In this document: piece after piece, positions 17,485 to 25,874 of the stretch
Numbering within the stretch: the first letter of the stretch is position 1
Layout of the letters: each line of letters opens with the position of its first letter
From: Martelella lutilitoris
Lineage (GTDB): Bacteria; Pseudomonadota; Alphaproteobacteria; Rhizobiales; Rhizobiaceae
Assembly: GCF_016598595.1 (NCBI RefSeq)
Contig: NZ_CP066786.1
Span: forward strand, 1,821,501 to 1,885,500
Direction: 5' to 3'
DNA length: 64,000 nt
Notes under the pieces: generated by a model
What the model saw: the letters and a program-made list of their open reading frames with translations, nothing else
The model's database searches: none
What the model was told of the DNA's origin: nothing
Translations under genes and position numbers: made by a program

Positions 17485-20031
17485 TCAGCTCTCGGGCAGA
17501 CCGTAGGCGATGATCGTGTCGCTGATCGGCGTCTCCATGAAGTGATGGCCGCCGGGATAGATGATCACGAACTGCCGCCCCGCGACTTCAACAACGAGCG
17601 GATTGGCCTGACCGCCGCCCGGCAGTCGGTCGCTCCAGAGCGTTTCGCCGGTTTCAGAGTCGATCGCGCGGATCAGATTGTCCGTGGTCGCGGCGATGAA
17701 GATCAGCCCGCTGGCGGTGACGGCCGGACCGCCATTGTTCGGCGTGCCGATCGTGATCGGCAGCATGGAGGGAATGCCGAAAGGTCCGTTCCTGGCCGCT
17801 GAACCAAAGGGTCGATCCCAGACCGTATCGCCTGTGGCCAGATCGATGGCGCGAATTCCGCCATAGGGCGGCTCCTTGCAGAGCAAACCGGTAAATTTGA
17901 CGCGCCAGCCTGCATTGACGTCGATCGCATAGGGCGCGCCGATCTGCGGGCCCGCCTCGCCGAGCGGGGATTCTCCTTTCGTCGGCGGTTCATAGATGGC
18001 CCGCAACCCGGCTTCGTCTGCCTCTTCGCGCGGCACCAGCCTGTTGTGGTTCGGCATGTTATTGTAATTGGCGATCAGCAGACCGCGCTCCGGATCGACA
18101 GCGACCGAACCCCAGTCATTGCCGCCATTGTAACCCGGATACTGTATCCAGTATTGTTCCGTCGTCGGCGGGGTATAGATGCCATCATAATGCGACCGCT
18201 TGAATTGGATGCGGCACCAGAGCTGGTCAATCGGCGACATGCCCCACATGTCTTTCTCTTCCAGCCGCGGAAAGGCCAGCGTGTGATAGGCGGAGAAAGG
18301 CTGTGTCGGGGAAATATAGTCAGGCTCAACGCCGCCGCCAGGGACCGGACGTTCCTCCACGGGAAACAGCGATTCCCCGGTCTCGCGGTTGAGGATGTAG
18401 ATATCCCCCTGCTTGGAGGCGAGAACCAGTGCCGGGACGGAGCCCTCGTCGGTCGGAAAATCGACCAGTGTCGGCTGGCTGCCGAGGTCGTAGTCCCAGA
18501 CGTCCCGATGGACCGTCTGGAAGTGCCAGACAGGTCGGCCCGTCGTCACGTCGATCGCGACCAGAGACGTCGAATATTCGTTCTCCGCTTCACTGCGATT
18601 GGAACCGTAATAATCGACCGCGGAATTGCCGAGGGGGAGGTACACATAGCCAAGCTCCTCGTCGCCGGCGGCAATGGTCCACATATTGGGCGTGCCGCGC
18701 GTATAAACCTCGTCGGGCCCGGCCTGGCTCGTATCGCCCGGGCGGCCCATGTCCCAGGCCCATTCGAATTCGCCGGTAACGGCATCGAAACCGCGAATGA
18801 CGCCGGACGGCGAATCCTCCGCATTGCCGTCCGTCACCTGGGCACCGACAACGACCACACCGCGCACGATGGTTGGCGGTGACGACATCGCATACCACCC
18901 CGGAACGGTCTCGCCGAGGCCGCGTTCGAGATAGACCATGCCATTGTCGCCGAAGTCGTTGCAACGCTGACCGGTTTCGGCATCGATGGCGATCAGGCGG
19001 GCATCGAGCGTTCCCCAGATGATGCGCGTCGCGCAAGGATCGTAGAGACCGGCATCAGGCACTTCGAAATAGCTGACGCCACGGCAGGTCGCGCCATAGG
19101 GGATTGCATCTGCAGGCACGCCTGGATCGAAGCGCCATTCCTCCTTGCCCGACCGCGCATCGATCGAGATGACATTGCCCATGGGGGTGCAGGCGAACAG
19201 CTTGTCGCCGATCTTCAACGGCGTGTTTTCCGGCGAGTATTTCCCCTCGGCTTCCGGTCCGGGAAGATCTCCGGTGTGAAATTCCCAGATGCGTTCCAGC
19301 TCGCCGACATTTTCGGGTGTGATCTGGGTGAGCGGCGAATATTTGTCGCCATGGATGCTGCCGCCCCAGGCCGGCCAGTCTTCTCCCGCCTCGCGCATCG
19401 CCAGTGCCGGACGGGTTTCGCCGGCTTCCGATGCGTCGGCGTCGCTCTGCGTCATCGCTCGCTCGCCCGGCTCGTTCTCCGGCTCCAGCACGACGCCGCC
19501 CGGCAGGTCGGCGGGCGCTTCAGCCGCGGATTGCGTTTCTTCGTTGTCATCGGCCTGGGCGAAGGCGGATGGCTCTTCGGACCATTGCGCCGTCAGCGCG
19601 CCGATGCCGATTGCCGCAAGCACCGCTGTCGCAGCGGTCGCGCTCCGACCGCCGCGCCACAGCGCCGGATCGCGGCGGCGCAGCTCAGGCACCGCAAGCG
19701 CGACAAGCGCGAGAATAACGGTGGGCGCCACAAGGCGCGGCACCAGAGGCCAGCCCTGCAGCCCCACTTCCCACAGGGCCCAGACAAGCGTGAAAATGTA
19801 GGTCGCGCCATAGACGAGCGCGCCGGAGATCTTGCCTTTTGTCATCAGTACGCCTGAAGCCACAAGGCCCAATCCGGCAATGAGATAGTACCAGGAGCCG
19901 CCAAGCGCAATCAGCCAGACGCCGCCGGTGCCGATCACGGCGCCAAGCAGGACCAGCAGCGCTCCAAGCAGAATGGCATACCAGTGGGCTATGGGATGGC
20001 GGGATTGTCGATGTTCTGTTTGATGTGACAT
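17485..20031 (-). CDS. gcd: Membrane-bound PQQ-dependent dehydrogenase, glucose/quinate/shikimate family
   Basis: An 848-residue enzyme. The first 150 residues hold four or five membrane spans (HWYAILLGALLVLLGAVIGT onward). A variable Ala/Glu/Asp linker follows (residues about 150-210), then an eight-bladed PQQ propeller with repeated W-docking motifs (DWPAWGGSIHGDKYSPL, WDYDLGSQPTLVDFP, GETLWSDRLPGGGQANP). It oxidises a sugar or quinate in the periplasm and passes electrons to ubiquinone. AAGGGACAGG precedes the ATG. No pqq synthesis gene is in the window. Glucose is the likeliest substrate, but quinate/shikimate cannot be excluded. No EcfG motif was found upstream. Confidence 0.88.
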   Translation of the reverse strand: MSHQTEHRQSRHPIAHWYAILLGALLVLLGAVIGTGGVWLIALGGSWYYLIAGLGLVASGVLMTKGKISGALVYGATYIFTLVWALWEVGLQGWPLVPRLVAPTVILALVALAVPELRRRDPALWRGGRSATAATAVLAAIGIGALTAQWSEEPSAFAQADDNEETQSAAEAPADLPGGVVLEPENEPGERAMTQSDADASEAGETRPALAMREAGEDWPAWGGSIHGDKYSPLTQITPENVGELERIWEFHTGDLPGPEAEGKYSPENTPLKIGDKLFACTPMGNVISIDARSGKEEWRFDPGVPADAIPYGATCRGVSYFEVPDAGLYDPCATRIIWGTLDARLIAIDAETGQRCNDFGDNGMVYLERGLGETVPGWYAMSSPPTIVRGVVVVGAQVTDGNAEDSPSGVIRGFDAVTGEFEWAWDMGRPGDTSQAGPDEVYTRGTPNMWTIAAGDEELGYVYLPLGNSAVDYYGSNRSEAENEYSTSLVAIDVTTGRPVWHFQTVHRDVWDYDLGSQPTLVDFPTDEGSVPALVLASKQGDIYILNRETGESLFPVEERPVPGGGVEPDYISPTQPFSAYHTLAFPRLEEKDMWGMSPIDQLWCRIQFKRSHYDGIYTPPTTEQYWIQYPGYNGGNDWGSVAVDPERGLLIANYNNMPNHNRLVPREEADEAGLRAIYEPPTKGESPLGEAGPQIGAPYAIDVNAGWRVKFTGLLCKEPPYGGIRAIDLATGDTVWDRPFGSAARNGPFGIPSMLPITIGTPNNGGPAVTASGLIFIAATTDNLIRAIDSETGETLWSDRLPGGGQANPLVVEVAGRQFVIIYPGGHHFMETPISDTIIAYGLPES

Positions 20032-20353
20032 GAACCTGTCCCTTCAAATTTTCGCTATGGGTGCTGCGGTTTTCGGACGCCGTCGAATGCCAAGGCAGAA
20101 AAGTCGGGGCGCCAACAGGTTTTCGACGCCCGCCTTGCGCGGGACGTCCGTTGTTTGGTCCGATGCCTTGCCGATCGGCCGAAGCCGGGTTCGCAGTTTC
20201 TCGCGTGATGCAGCAGCGCGTTCCGCTCGGGTATAAGTCCGTGCCGATAACGAAAAACCGGAGACCGGCACCTCTGCGCCGGCTCCGGCTTTCGCCAGCG
20301 TCAACTACTGCGTCGCCGACTGCTGCTCTTCATTCCGGGCGGCGACCGAAAGA
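20032..20353. other. Intergenic gap between gcd and the ferritin-like gene
   Basis: About 320 bases without a credible gene. It holds the terminator of the ferritin-like gene (20253-20288) and must contain the gcd promoter, which is not evident: the GTTCC/GTTCG occurrences here lack the paired GTT at the EcfG spacing. Confidence 0.6.
20253..20288 (-). terminator. Rho-independent terminator of the ferritin-like gene
   Basis: An 11-bp stem with one bulged A (20258-20269 with 20278-20288). On the minus strand it is followed directly by five T residues (20257-20253). Confidence 0.8.
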
Positions 20354-20803
20354 TCATATTGATTCGGCGGTGGTCTCCATCCACTCCCGATGACGCAACT
20401 CGTCTTGATGCGCCTTCGTAAAGAAGGCCTTCGATTGCGGGATCGCATCGTCATGCCGCGAGGCGCGCTCGTAAGCTGTGACGGTGTCGTCCTCGTTTGT
20501 CTTCATCGCCTTTATGATCGCGGAATCGCCCATCAGGTCCGCGAGGGCAATCTTGCCCGTGGTCAACATCCCCTTCATGTCGCCTTCGCTCGGCGCTTCA
20601 ATGCCGAGTTCGCGCGCCATGTCGTTCAGGATCTCGACGTGTTGCAGATGATCCTCTCTGAATTCGGCGATCTTCGCGCTGAGCGACTTGTCATTCAGCC
20701 GCTCAATGCAGGAATCGTATGCAGCGATGGCATCGTGTTCGAGAGACAACAAATCCTCGACGAGTTGCTCGATGCCTCCTTCGTTGCCGACCATGGTGAC
20801 CAT
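20354..20803 (-). CDS. Ferritin-like four-helix protein
   Basis: A 149-residue, almost fully alpha-helical protein. Regularly spaced acidic and histidine residues occur as in ferritin-like folds: LVEDLLSLEHDAIAAYDSC (helix 1), FREDHLQHVEILNDMAREL (helix 2), TVTAYERASRH (helix 3) and AHQDELRHREWMETT (helix 4). E/H pairs of the type EHD, EDHLQH and DELRH could hold a di-iron site. Its role is probably iron or oxidative protection (inference). AAGGAG precedes the ATG at 20803, and an EcfG-type promoter and a terminator bracket it as a single-gene unit. Confidence 0.8.
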   Translation of the reverse strand: MVTMVGNEGGIEQLVEDLLSLEHDAIAAYDSCIERLNDKSLSAKIAEFREDHLQHVEILNDMARELGIEAPSEGDMKGMLTTGKIALADLMGDSAIIKAMKTNEDDTVTAYERASRHDDAIPQSKAFFTKAHQDELRHREWMETTAESI

Positions 20804-20838
20804 GAGTCTCTCTCCTTTGTTGTTGTAGGAAGCCCACA

Positions 20839-20863
20839 ACAAGAGCGGCGGTGAAATGTTCCG
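20839..20863 (-). promoter_or_regulatory. EcfG-type promoter before the ferritin-like gene
   Basis: Minus-strand GGAAC (20863-20859), 17 nt, GTT (20841-20839), 36 nt before the ATG. It is the last member of the promoter series seen in the window. Confidence 0.72.
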
Positions 20864-20912
20864 CCCGGATGCTCGAAAGCTCAACAGCCGATTTTCCCAC
20901 GCTTCGCCTGTC

Positions 20913-21500
20913 TCATGGGGACACGAGCGATAGAAACTGCTCCGTCTTCACCAGCTCAAGCTGGACTGAGAAGCGCTCACCCAGCAGGTTGATTGCGGCG
21001 TCGTGGGTTTCGTCGGCACCGCTACAGACGGCATCGCTCAGCACGATCAGGTGAAAGCCGAGATCAATGGCACCGAGCACGGTCGCGAGCACACAGACAT
21101 CGGTTTCGCCACCGGTGACAACGACGGAGTCAACGTCTTCCTTTTGCAGCCGGGAATAAAGCCTGCCGTCGACCCAAGGGGAATAGGTCATCTTGTCGAA
21201 GATGCGAGCGGGCGGAACAAGTGCGCGCAGCACGGGCATCAGTTCGACCATTTCTTGCGGCAGATGCTCGCCAGCCATCATCCACCATTTCTGGTAATAG
21301 ACCTTCCAGCCTCCTGCCAAATCTTCCTTACGCTGCGGAGGAATGAAGCGCGTGAAAATTGTCCGGGCGACGTGATTTTCGGACACTTCAAGAAGCTGGG
21401 GCAGCACTTTTGCCATCCAGGGCAAATGCCACGGCGTGTTTTCAGCGAACATGCGTTGGGCATCGACACAAATATGCCGCCAGTTTCCGATTTCTCTCAC
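20913..21500 (-). CDS. Isochorismatase-family cysteine hydrolase
   Basis: A 195-residue alpha/beta hydrolase of the isochorismatase-like group. The catalytic triad is visible: Asp in HICVDAQRMF, Lys in IFDKMTYSPW and Cys in VTGGETDVCVLATVLGA. It probably cleaves an amide or ester (nicotinamidase-like reactions are common), but the substrate is unknown. The start is taken at GTG 21500, seven bases after GGAGGA; the TTG at 21515 would include the ribosome site inside the gene. It lies at the border between the stress cluster and the decayed region. Confidence 0.82.
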   Translation of the reverse strand: MREIGNWRHICVDAQRMFAENTPWHLPWMAKVLPQLLEVSENHVARTIFTRFIPPQRKEDLAGGWKVYYQKWWMMAGEHLPQEMVELMPVLRALVPPARIFDKMTYSPWVDGRLYSRLQKEDVDSVVVTGGETDVCVLATVLGAIDLGFHLIVLSDAVCSGADETHDAAINLLGERFSVQLELVKTEQFLSLVSP

Positions 21501-21716
21501 AACCTCGTCCTCCAAACTCCGGCGAAAATTGAAATGCCATGGTCAACCGGGAGCCTTTTGTTTCAACTCCGTCAGTACGCCTGCGTTCCCGTCAGAAATC
21601 GCTCGTCAGATGCGCAGCGATCTCAGCGCGACCTTCCGGCGCCGGTGGATCCGGCCGATCTCACTGCCCATCGCTGTATCGCCTGCGCCGACGCGCATGG
21701 CAGGCTGTCGCCCCGA

Positions 21717-22388
21717 TCATTCGAGCACGATGACCGCGCTGTGACGGACAAGCCAGGCAGGGGTCTGGAGAAGAGCGCGGTAGGGATTGGCAGCGTCCGC
21801 GGCTTCGGGATAATGCCTGTCGATCACATGGTCGGCGAGTTGGCGAACCGCGGCGGCATCGCCCCGTGCCGCGAAGAACTGGAACGTGCCGACGCGTATA
21901 TGGCTGGAGGCGACACGCGTAGGGACCGCGCCCGGCAGCGCCGTTTCCCGGTAGACTGGCTCTCCCGTGGCGACCGCGGCCAGCGCCCGCGTGGTTGGGA
22001 TGCCGAGCGCGGCCCGTCCGTCGCCGTTGCGCGAGAAAAGGGTGGAGCTGGCCCCCTTCAGTTGAATGTCGTGACGCCGGCCCTGTCGGTCGACAACCTC
22101 GCCAAGAAGGATGGCGCGCCCGTCGCCGAGTTGCGGCACGAAGTTTCCGAATTGATGTCCGGCATAGGCGGCCGCGATCGGCTCTGCGCCTGTCGGGAGC
22201 CGGTTGCCGGCGAAGATTTCAACCCCTTCAGCATTGACCAACTGATCCGCGTCAAGCCCGAGTTCCTCGGCGAGCCGACGGTTCAGCTTCAGAAGAGGCG
22301 GCGCGGCGACGGGCGTCGGCACTGTCGGCCGATGGAAGGCGGCGCCGAGACGCGCGTAGCTGTTGTCGAAGTCGAACTGTACCGTCAT
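21717..22388 (-). pseudogene. selO: selO (protein adenylyltransferase, YdiU/UPF0061) pseudogene, truncated and internally deleted
   Basis: Residues 1-205 follow the N-terminal half of SelO ([38 protein letters not shown]). Full proteins have about 490 residues, so the catalytic C-terminal half is gone. The reading ends in a tail unlike the family ([11 protein letters not shown]). In addition, [12 protein letters not shown] runs directly into [13 protein letters not shown], whereas family members have about 15 more residues here (a PVLREY...SEAM..ALG segment). The deletion joins two ALG repeats and keeps the frame. Not functional as an AMPylase. Confidence 0.82.
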
Positions 22389-22553
22389 CTTTCCGCTCTG
22401 GTACCCTCGTGCCGCTCGGCCGCCAGCCCTCGACCATTCTGCACTTAGGTGGCGCTGTCGATGTCGGATTTCCAGAGCAATGCCTGACAGACCATCAACG
22501 GATAAACCCCGATACAGGCGAAGAGACCAACCCCATGCGGACGATCACGACCG

Positions 22554-23382
22554 TTGGCTGGCGTCTCGACCCCGGCGCTGGCGGCGGTGGTCTCAAACGC
22601 TGGCGGGCTTGGCTCGATCGGCATTGGCGCGAGCGATGTCGCTGGTGCCCGCGCGATGATCGACGAAACCTTCGCCCAAACGGACCGGCCCTTCAACGTC
22701 AACGTCTTCGCGCATGGCCCGGCCGTGCAGGACCCGGAGCGGGAGGCGGCATGGCTGGCGGCACTCGAGCCCGTCTTCGCCGAATTCGGCGCCGCGCCGC
22801 CGTGCGATCTGCGCGTCATCTACAAGAGCTTTTCCGATGACCCGGAGATGCTGTCTCTTCTGGTCGAGAAAAAGCCGGCGGTCGTCAGCTTTCATTTCGG
22901 CCTGCCGCCGGCTGAAACGATCGCTGCGCTGAAGAAAGCCGGCATTCGACTTTTCGCGACGGCGACGAGCCTTGCCGAGGCCGAAGCCGTCAAGGTCGCC
23001 GCGCAACTCGGCACTGCCTTTATTGCCTGTCCCGAGTCGGCCGCCGATGATGACTATCGCGCGGCGCTGAAGGGGCAGGGCGCATTCCACACGCGGCTGA
23101 CAACCGCGATTTCCGGCCGGCCGGCGCGCGCTTGCCAACCGGTTCACGGAACTGGCGGAAACAACGCTTCGCGGAACCACGCCGCCCGACTATCCCATTG
23201 CCTACGACGCCGGAAAGGCCCTTCACGCCGCCGCCAAAGCCGGCGGCGAGGCTGGTTACGGTGCGCAATGGGCGGGGCAAGGTGCGCCGCTCGCGCGTGC
23301 CATGCCCGCAGCAGAGCTTATGGCAACGCTCGCGCGTGAAATGACGTTCGATGAAGTGTTGTGTATCGAACGGCGGAGCTAG
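22554..23382 (+). pseudogene. Nitronate monooxygenase pseudogene (internal deletion and frameshift)
   Basis: The frame starting near 22554 gives [20 protein letters not shown] and later [19 protein letters not shown], typical of nitronate monooxygenases. The conserved N-terminal strand is missing before it. About 70 residues containing the FMN-binding AGGH motif are lost between EAVKVA and [12 protein letters not shown]. After TAISGRPAR (about 23125) homology continues in another frame ([44 protein letters not shown]) to a stop at 23382. It therefore has three independent lesions. Confidence 0.85.
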
Positions 23383-23511
23383 CGCGCATGGTGATGCCTC
23401 GCCTTCGATTTTCCTTCTGGCTCCTCTCTCATCCAGCAGCGTCGTGAGAAACCGAGCCATCTCTCTACGTCGTTGAATCGCGCAAATCGCCGAGCCATAA
23501 CCTCTTAGCCA

Positions 23512-23740
23512 TCATTTTAACCCCTGTAGCTGTTCACATTCCTTGACCGCCGCCGCCCGTCTCTTGTCCAGATAGTCGGCGAGGTCATCGATGTGGACGC
23601 CTTTGGCGCATTTCTGCGATGCTTCCATGCGGACAAGGGGAAGGCGATGGCCCCGGCCGATACTTTCCGCACGAACTTATCGGCGCTCAAGCCGAAAAAG
23701 TCCCTAGCTACATCTTCCGCAGGAATGATCGGTCGGCATG
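23512..23740 (-). pseudogene. Pyocin-activator PrtN-like fragment with frameshift
   Basis: The minus strand reads RPIIPAEDVARDFFGLSADK and FVRKVSAGAIAFP, then after loss of one base in a C-run near 23643 continues as LVRMEASQKCAKGVHIDDLA, DYLDKRRAAAVKECEQLQ to a stop at 23512. This is the PrtN/excisionase-like DNA-binding family of prophages and integrative elements. The N-terminal start is missing: at about 23740 the sequence switches to a plus-strand ParB fragment. Restoring one C would rejoin the frame. Confidence 0.72.
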
Positions 23741-24513
23741 AGCCGGAGGACGAGGACGCGGAGGAAGACGGCAAGCCGCTGTCGGACTCGCTTATCCGAG
23801 ACCTGACCGCGCATCGCACCCTTGCGCTGCGTCTCGCCCTTGGCGAGCAGCCGGACATGGCCTTGATCGCCGTCACCCATGCGCTCGCCGCACAGACCTT
23901 CTATCGCGGCGGCGGGGACGCTCATTGCCTCGACATCCGCCCGACGAGCAGCTACCTCGCCAGCCACGCGGAGGGGATCGAGGGCACGGCGGCGGCGAAG
24001 GCGTTGGAGGATCGCCATGCCGGATGGGCGGCGGACATGCCGTGCGACGTGGCGGACCTGTGGGGCTTCATCGCCGATCTGGACCATGCTAGCGTCATGG
24101 CGCTGTTCGCCCATTGCGCCTCGCTGACCGTCAATGCCGTCAAACAGCCGTGGGAGGCCCACAAGCGCCATGCTCTTGCCACTGCCGACAGGCTGGCGAC
24201 GACGGTTGCGCTCGATATGGCGGCGCACTGGACGCCCACGGTGCGCGCCTATCTCGGGCGGGTCACCAAGGCGCAAATCCTCGCCGCCGTGCGCGATGCC
24301 CTTGGCGACGAGGCGGCGGAGCGGATCGCGGACAGGAAGAAGCCGGAAATGGCGGAAGCTGCCGAGCGGCTTCTGGCCGGAACGGGCTGGCTACCGCCCG
24401 TGCTGCGCACCGAACGGCCCGCATGGCCGATCGATGACCAGCAGGAAGTCTCCGCTGCCGAGGACAGGCCGGAGGTCGATAGCGTCAAAGTCTTACACGT
24501 CGCGGCAGAATGA
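23740..24513 (+). pseudogene. C-terminal fragment of a large ParB-like protein of an integrative element or plasmid
   Basis: About 255 residues homologous to the C-terminal region of long ParB/Spo0J-like proteins carried by alphaproteobacterial plasmids and integrative elements (LSDSLIRDLTAHRTLALRLA, ALIAVTHALAAQTFYRGGGD). Full proteins have about 600-700 residues with an N-terminal ParB nuclease/CTPase domain, which is absent. The open frame begins at 23593, but its first 45-50 residues are antisense to the PrtN remnant and have no homology to ParB, so the junction is near 23740. Probably not functional. Confidence 0.65.
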
Positions 24514-24565
24514 AAGGCGGGCCGGGACTGCGAAAACGGTTCCGGTCTTCCATTGGAAAAAATCG

Positions 24566-24592
24566 CGGCCGCGCGGCTTTCCCGCGCGGCCG
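24566..24592. terminator. GC-rich hairpin after the ParB fragment
   Basis: Perfect 11-bp stem (24566-24576 with 24582-24592) and a 5-nt loop. A T-run occurs on the minus-strand side, and only GC-rich sequence follows on the plus side, so the direction is uncertain. Confidence 0.5.
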
Positions 24593-24637
24593 GATCACCT
24601 CGACGGAATGGAACAATAGCCAGGCACACCTTGCCGT

Positions 24638-24695
24638 GTGATAGCATTTTCCCTATATTGCTATCGTAGCTATCACTTTTCAGGAGGTGCTATCA
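24638..24695 (+). promoter_or_regulatory. Operator/promoter of the toxin-antitoxin pair
   Basis: Inverted copies GTGATAGC (24638-24645) and GCTATCAC (24669-24676), with additional GCTATC at 24660-24665 and 24689-24694, surround an AT-rich stretch (TATATTGCTATCG) before the ribosome site AGGAGG (24682-24687). Repeated palindromic half-sites upstream of a ribbon-helix-helix antitoxin are the expected autoregulatory operator. Confidence 0.65.
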
Positions 24696-24696
24696 T

Positions 24697-24951
24697 ATGC
24701 CTGCCGTCACCATTCGCAACCTCTCCGACGAGACCCACCGCGCCCTCAAGGTGCGCGCGGCCCAGCATGGCCGCAGCGCGGAGGCGGAAATGCGCGACAT
24801 TCTGGAATCGGCGGTGCGTCCCGCCGAACGCCTGCGCCTCGGCTCCGCCCTGTCGGCGTTGAGCCGCAAGGCCGGGCTGACCAATGCCGATTTCGGGGCG
24901 CTGGAACAGGCCCGCGACAAGACGCCCGCCACGCCGATGAGCTTTGAATGA
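24697..24951 (+). CDS. FitA-like ribbon-helix-helix antitoxin
   Basis: An 84-residue protein. The N-terminus (MPAVTIRNLSDETHRALKVR) is a classic ribbon-helix-helix (Arc/MetJ-like) DNA-binding motif, followed by AAQHGRSAEAEMRDILE as in FitA/StbC antitoxins. The C-terminal 40 residues should bind and block the toxin. It overlaps the toxin gene by 4 nt (ATGA) and has AGGAGG ten bases upstream. Likely represses its own promoter at the GCTATC repeats. Intact. Confidence 0.88.
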   Translation: MPAVTIRNLSDETHRALKVRAAQHGRSAEAEMRDILESAVRPAERLRLGSALSALSRKAGLTNADFGALEQARDKTPATPMSFE

Positions 24952-25370
24952 TCGTTCTGGATACGAATGTCGTCTCCGAGGCGATGAAGCCGGAGCCGGA
25001 CCTTGCCGTGCGTGACTGGCTGGACGAACAGGCTGCCGAAACGCTCTACATCTCCAGCGTGACCGTCGCGGAACTCCTGTTCGGCATCGGCGCGCTGCCG
25101 GAGGGGCGACGCAAGCAGAAGCTCGCCGCCACGCTCGACGGAATGCTGCCGCTGTTCGAGGGCAGAATCCTCGCCTTTGATAGCAATGCGGCTCGCCACT
25201 ATGCCGACCTTGCCGTGGCAGCTCGCAAGGCGGGCAGGGGCTTTCCGACGCCTGACGGCTACATCGGGGCCATCGCAACCGCCCATGGTTTCGCGGTTGC
25301 GACACGCGATGCCAGCGCCTTCGACGCGGCAGGCGTTCCGGTTATCGACCCCTGGAATGCCCGGCACTGA
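24948..25370 (+). CDS. PIN-domain toxin, FitB/VapC family
   Basis: A 140-residue PIN nuclease. The acidic site is complete: Asp in MIVLDTNVVSEAMK, Glu in VAELLFGIGALPEGRR, Asp in PTPDGYIGAIATAHG and Asp in VATRDASAF. PIN toxins cut RNA (often tRNA or rRNA) when the antitoxin is degraded. Translation is coupled to the antitoxin, and a textbook terminator follows at 25421. It is the only clearly intact gene unit in the left part of the decayed island, as expected for an addiction module. Confidence 0.9.
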   Translation: MIVLDTNVVSEAMKPEPDLAVRDWLDEQAAETLYISSVTVAELLFGIGALPEGRRKQKLAATLDGMLPLFEGRILAFDSNAARHYADLAVAARKAGRGFPTPDGYIGAIATAHGFAVATRDASAFDAAGVPVIDPWNARH

Positions 25371-25420
25371 ACAGGAGGGAGGTACTGAAGCCGAAGCAAG
25401 ACCGACCCGTTGCGGGTCGT

Positions 25421-25452
25421 GGGTATTCTGCGACTATGAGAATACCCTTTTT
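25421..25452 (+). terminator. Rho-independent terminator of the toxin-antitoxin operon
   Basis: 9-bp stem GGGTATTCT (25421-25429) with AGAATACCC (25439-25447), 9-nt loop, followed by TTTTT (25448-25452). Confidence 0.9.
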
Positions 25453-25790
25453 GCCCCCTCAAAGGCTTTGTTCCACATGTCATCTGACAAGGTGAAATGG
25501 CGAGCGAGGAACAAGAGGGAACGAACTTCGTCAAGTTTTACCAAGAGGGGAAGTGCTTCCAGCTCAGACGCGGACAGAGGACGCACTTTCTGATATCCGG
25601 TGATCAACGCTTTCGTCATGGCGGTGTTTTGCTCACTTTCCTCATGCGCGAAGTGCCATACGGCGGTGCTCAGATCGAGCACGAAAGGGCCATGCCCAAA
25701 ATCATCAAAATCGAAAAACATTGTTTTGCCGTTTTGGAAGCGCGCATTCCCTATCCAAGGGTCTCCATGATCTCCATGATCGTGTCCCGC
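25434..25790 (-). pseudogene. C-terminal fragment of an aminoglycoside phosphotransferase-family kinase
   Basis: About 115 residues matching the end of APH/homoserine-kinase-II-like proteins: HGDPWIGNARFQNGKTMFFD, then FDDFGHGPFVLDLSTAVWHF. The Brenner motif (HGD...N) and the metal-binding IDFD-like FFDFDDFG motif are present, but the N-terminal ATP-binding lobe is missing. The break lies next to the IS256-type fragment starting around 25800. A 9-bp tandem duplication (ATCATGGAG twice) sits right at the HGD motif. Not functional. Confidence 0.72.
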
Positions 25791-25874
25791 AGCGTGGTGT
25801 AGCTGACGGGTGGTCAACAGTGTTTTTCCGGTAAGGTCGGGTTGTTGAAGCTCAACCTGATGGAAAGACCACCG

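Noticed and set aside
20032-20353. An EcfG-type promoter before gcd
   Set aside because: GTTCC/GTTCG occur on the plus strand, but the required AAC at 17-nt distance is absent.
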